Assembly (NCBI GenBank): GCA_026418295.1
Contig: JAOABP010000001.1
Location: 372,001-436,000 of the forward strand
Direction of reading: 5' to 3'
Source of the DNA: Caldifarciminota bacterium
Lineage (GTDB): Bacteria > Hydrothermota > Tepidihabitantia > Tepidihabitantales > Tepidihabitantaceae
DNA length: 64,000 bases
Positions 62,969 to 64,000 of this stretch are shown here, one piece after another. The translations under genes and the position numbers were made by a program. Positions within the stretch are counted from its first letter, which is position 1, and every line of letters starts with the position of its first letter. The notes beneath the pieces were generated by a model. The model was not told the DNA's origin and searched no databases. It saw only the letters and a list, made by a program, of their open reading frames with translations.

Positions 62969-62997
62969 TTGCATTCTCCTTCCCCAGCAGTTAAAAT
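62969..62997 (+). promoter_or_regulatory. Promoter of the DUF2703-methyltransferase pair
   Basis: TTGCAT (62969-62974, weak), 17 bases, TAAAAT (62992-62997), six bases before the ATG at 63004. Confidence 0.5.
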
Positions 62998-63003
62998 TAA
63001 ATC

Positions 63004-63396
63004 ATGAATAAAAAAATCACCATCATCTGGGAACGGCTGGTTGAGGACAACCGCACCTGTCCCCGCTGCAGCTCAACCGGCGAGGAACTGGAGCAGGCGG
63101 TTGCCCTGCTGAAACCGGTGCTCAGTCAGGCAGGTGTGGAACTGAGCGTTGAACAGCGGGCGCTGACGCTGGAGGAATTCAGACAGGACCCGCTGCGCTC
63201 CAACCGGATTCTGATCAACAGCAAACCGCTGGAATCCTGGCTTGCTGCCCGAACCGGTGCCAGCCCGTGCTGTGATGTGTGCGGTCCTGCCCGGTGCCGC
63301 ACCGTGGAGCTGGAGAACCGGACTTATGAGGCGGTGCCCGCCGAACTGATCGTGCAGGCGGTGCTGAACGCCCTTCAGGAGCTCCGGCAGCAGTAA
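63004..63396 (+). CDS. DUF2703-family cysteine-rich protein
   Basis: 130 residues matching DUF2703: WERLVEDNRTCPRCSSTGEELE at the start, SNRILINSKPLESWL, and SPCCDVCGPARCRTVELENRTYEAVP. The CPRC and CCDVCGPARC groups could bind metal or run redox chemistry; the thioredoxin-like alternation suggests the latter. Function is not established. No Shine-Dalgarno; probably leaderless. One base before the methyltransferase gene. Confidence 0.85.
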   Translation: MNKKITIIWERLVEDNRTCPRCSSTGEELEQAVALLKPVLSQAGVELSVEQRALTLEEFRQDPLRSNRILINSKPLESWLAARTGASPCCDVCGPARCRTVELENRTYEAVPAELIVQAVLNALQELRQQ

Positions 63397-63397
63397 G

Positions 63398-64000
63398 ATG
63401 CCCCACCGCTTCAATCCGGCAAGGCGGCACAACCTGCTTGCTCCGGAGCGCAGAAAAAGACTGCCTGCCGCAAGAATTGTCCGGCAACTGGAGATCGCTC
63501 CTGATCATACGGTTCTGGACATCGGCGCCGGGGTCGGCTACTTCGCCCGTGCCCTGCTCCGGCAGCTCGGTTCTGGCGGCAGACTGATCGCTGTTGACAT
63601 CTCACCGGTGATGCTGGAGGAGCTGGAGAAAAACCTGCCCCGCTCGCCGGCAGAGGTCCGGACCCTGATTGCGGATGCGGTGCAGATACCCCTGCCGGAC
63701 AGAAGCGCGGACCGGATCCTGATGGCACTGATACTCCACGAAATCGCTGAACCGAAAGCAGCACTCAGGGAAGCCCGGCGCCTGCTCAAGCCCGATGGCA
63801 GACTGCTGATTGTGGAGTGGCACAAGATAAAACCGCCCCCCGGACCACCGGAGAAGGAACGGCTTGACCCGGGTGAACTCTTCAAACTGGCGCGCCAGAC
63901 CGGATTTGACATCGCCGACCATGATGATATCAACCGGTTTCACTATCTCACCCTCCTGCAACCGGTTGCCAGAAAAAGGCGTCATGATATAATTGAGTGA
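63398..64000 (+). CDS. Class I SAM-dependent methyltransferase
   Basis: 200 residues, complete; its stop is the last codon of the window. The SAM site VLDIGAGVGYFARALLRQLG, acidic loop AVDISPVML and post-motifs LLKPDGRLLIVEWH are typical of the Methyltransf_11/25 group. Substrate unknown. It starts one base after the DUF2703 gene and is likely coupled to it. Confidence 0.88.
   Translation: MPHRFNPARRHNLLAPERRKRLPAARIVRQLEIAPDHTVLDIGAGVGYFARALLRQLGSGGRLIAVDISPVMLEELEKNLPRSPAEVRTLIADAVQIPLPDRSADRILMALILHEIAEPKAALREARRLLKPDGRLLIVEWHKIKPPPGPPEKERLDPGELFKLARQTGFDIADHDDINRFHYLTLLQPVARKRRHDIIE

Overview
The window is gene-dense bacterial DNA (about 56 protein genes, two tRNAs, no rRNA, no CRISPR, no transposon, no gap above 300 bases). 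It looks like a Gram-negative-type anaerobe of the FCB side of the tree, most like candidate phylum WOR-3/Stahlbacteria. The grounds are five secreted proteins with C-terminal tails of the type IX secretion kind, a lipid A enzyme (LpxH), a DUF4837 lipoprotein, a bactofilin, and ferredoxin-linked NfnAB-type genes. The taxon is inference; nothing here names the species.

Layout. 1-11 kb: the end of an EamA transporter, then two minus-strand operons of citrate metabolism: NADP-type isocitrate dehydrogenase, an HD protein and a fused aconitase; then LeuC/LeuD-type dehydratase, a CitD-CitE fusion, CitF and CstA. Two tiny PLDc_N membrane proteins sit between them. Together these could link 2-oxoglutarate, isocitrate, citrate, and oxaloacetate plus acetate. 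11-16 kb: an outer-membrane-like protein and a gingipain-like C25 protease. 15.6-19.4 kb: a sigma-54 activator (TPR-GAF-AAA-Fis) beside two small membrane-protein genes with a -24/-12 promoter and an upstream operator cluster. 19.4-26 kb: FabG, M6 protease, bactofilin, tRNA-Thr, a PAS-only protein and a GT39 glycosyltransferase. 26-34.6 kb: a metal ABC transporter behind leucyl aminopeptidase, LpxH, a flavodoxin and a kinase/AAA fusion. 34.8-39 kb: pyrimidine-nucleoside phosphorylase behind a split-off piece of the spc ribosomal operon (rplR-rpsE-rpmD-rplO-secY). 39-42.4 kb: ddl and NfnAB. 42.5-51 kb: initiator tRNA, secreted proteins, a nucleotidase-like/ComEA fusion, ProS, and a serine-palmitoyltransferase-like enzyme coupled to a GNAT-like protein. 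50-57 kb: DUF4837, recG, ligA, an aminotransferase and a PtsN-type EIIA. 57-64 kb: a beta-propeller secreted protein, then arcC / amidotransferase-like / DUF89 / hypC, DUF2703 and a methyltransferase.

Promoters are unusually readable. Most are TTGACN with a 16- or 17-base spacer and a TANNNT -10. At about a dozen genes the -10 ends only 5-8 bases before the start codon, so those mRNAs should be leaderless; others have a normal leader with AGGAGG. The strongest candidate for a new system is the sigma-54 module at 15.6-19 kb. Next are the CitDE-containing citrate cluster, the SPT/GNAT pair, and the arcC-hypC operon that may feed hydrogenase maturation.
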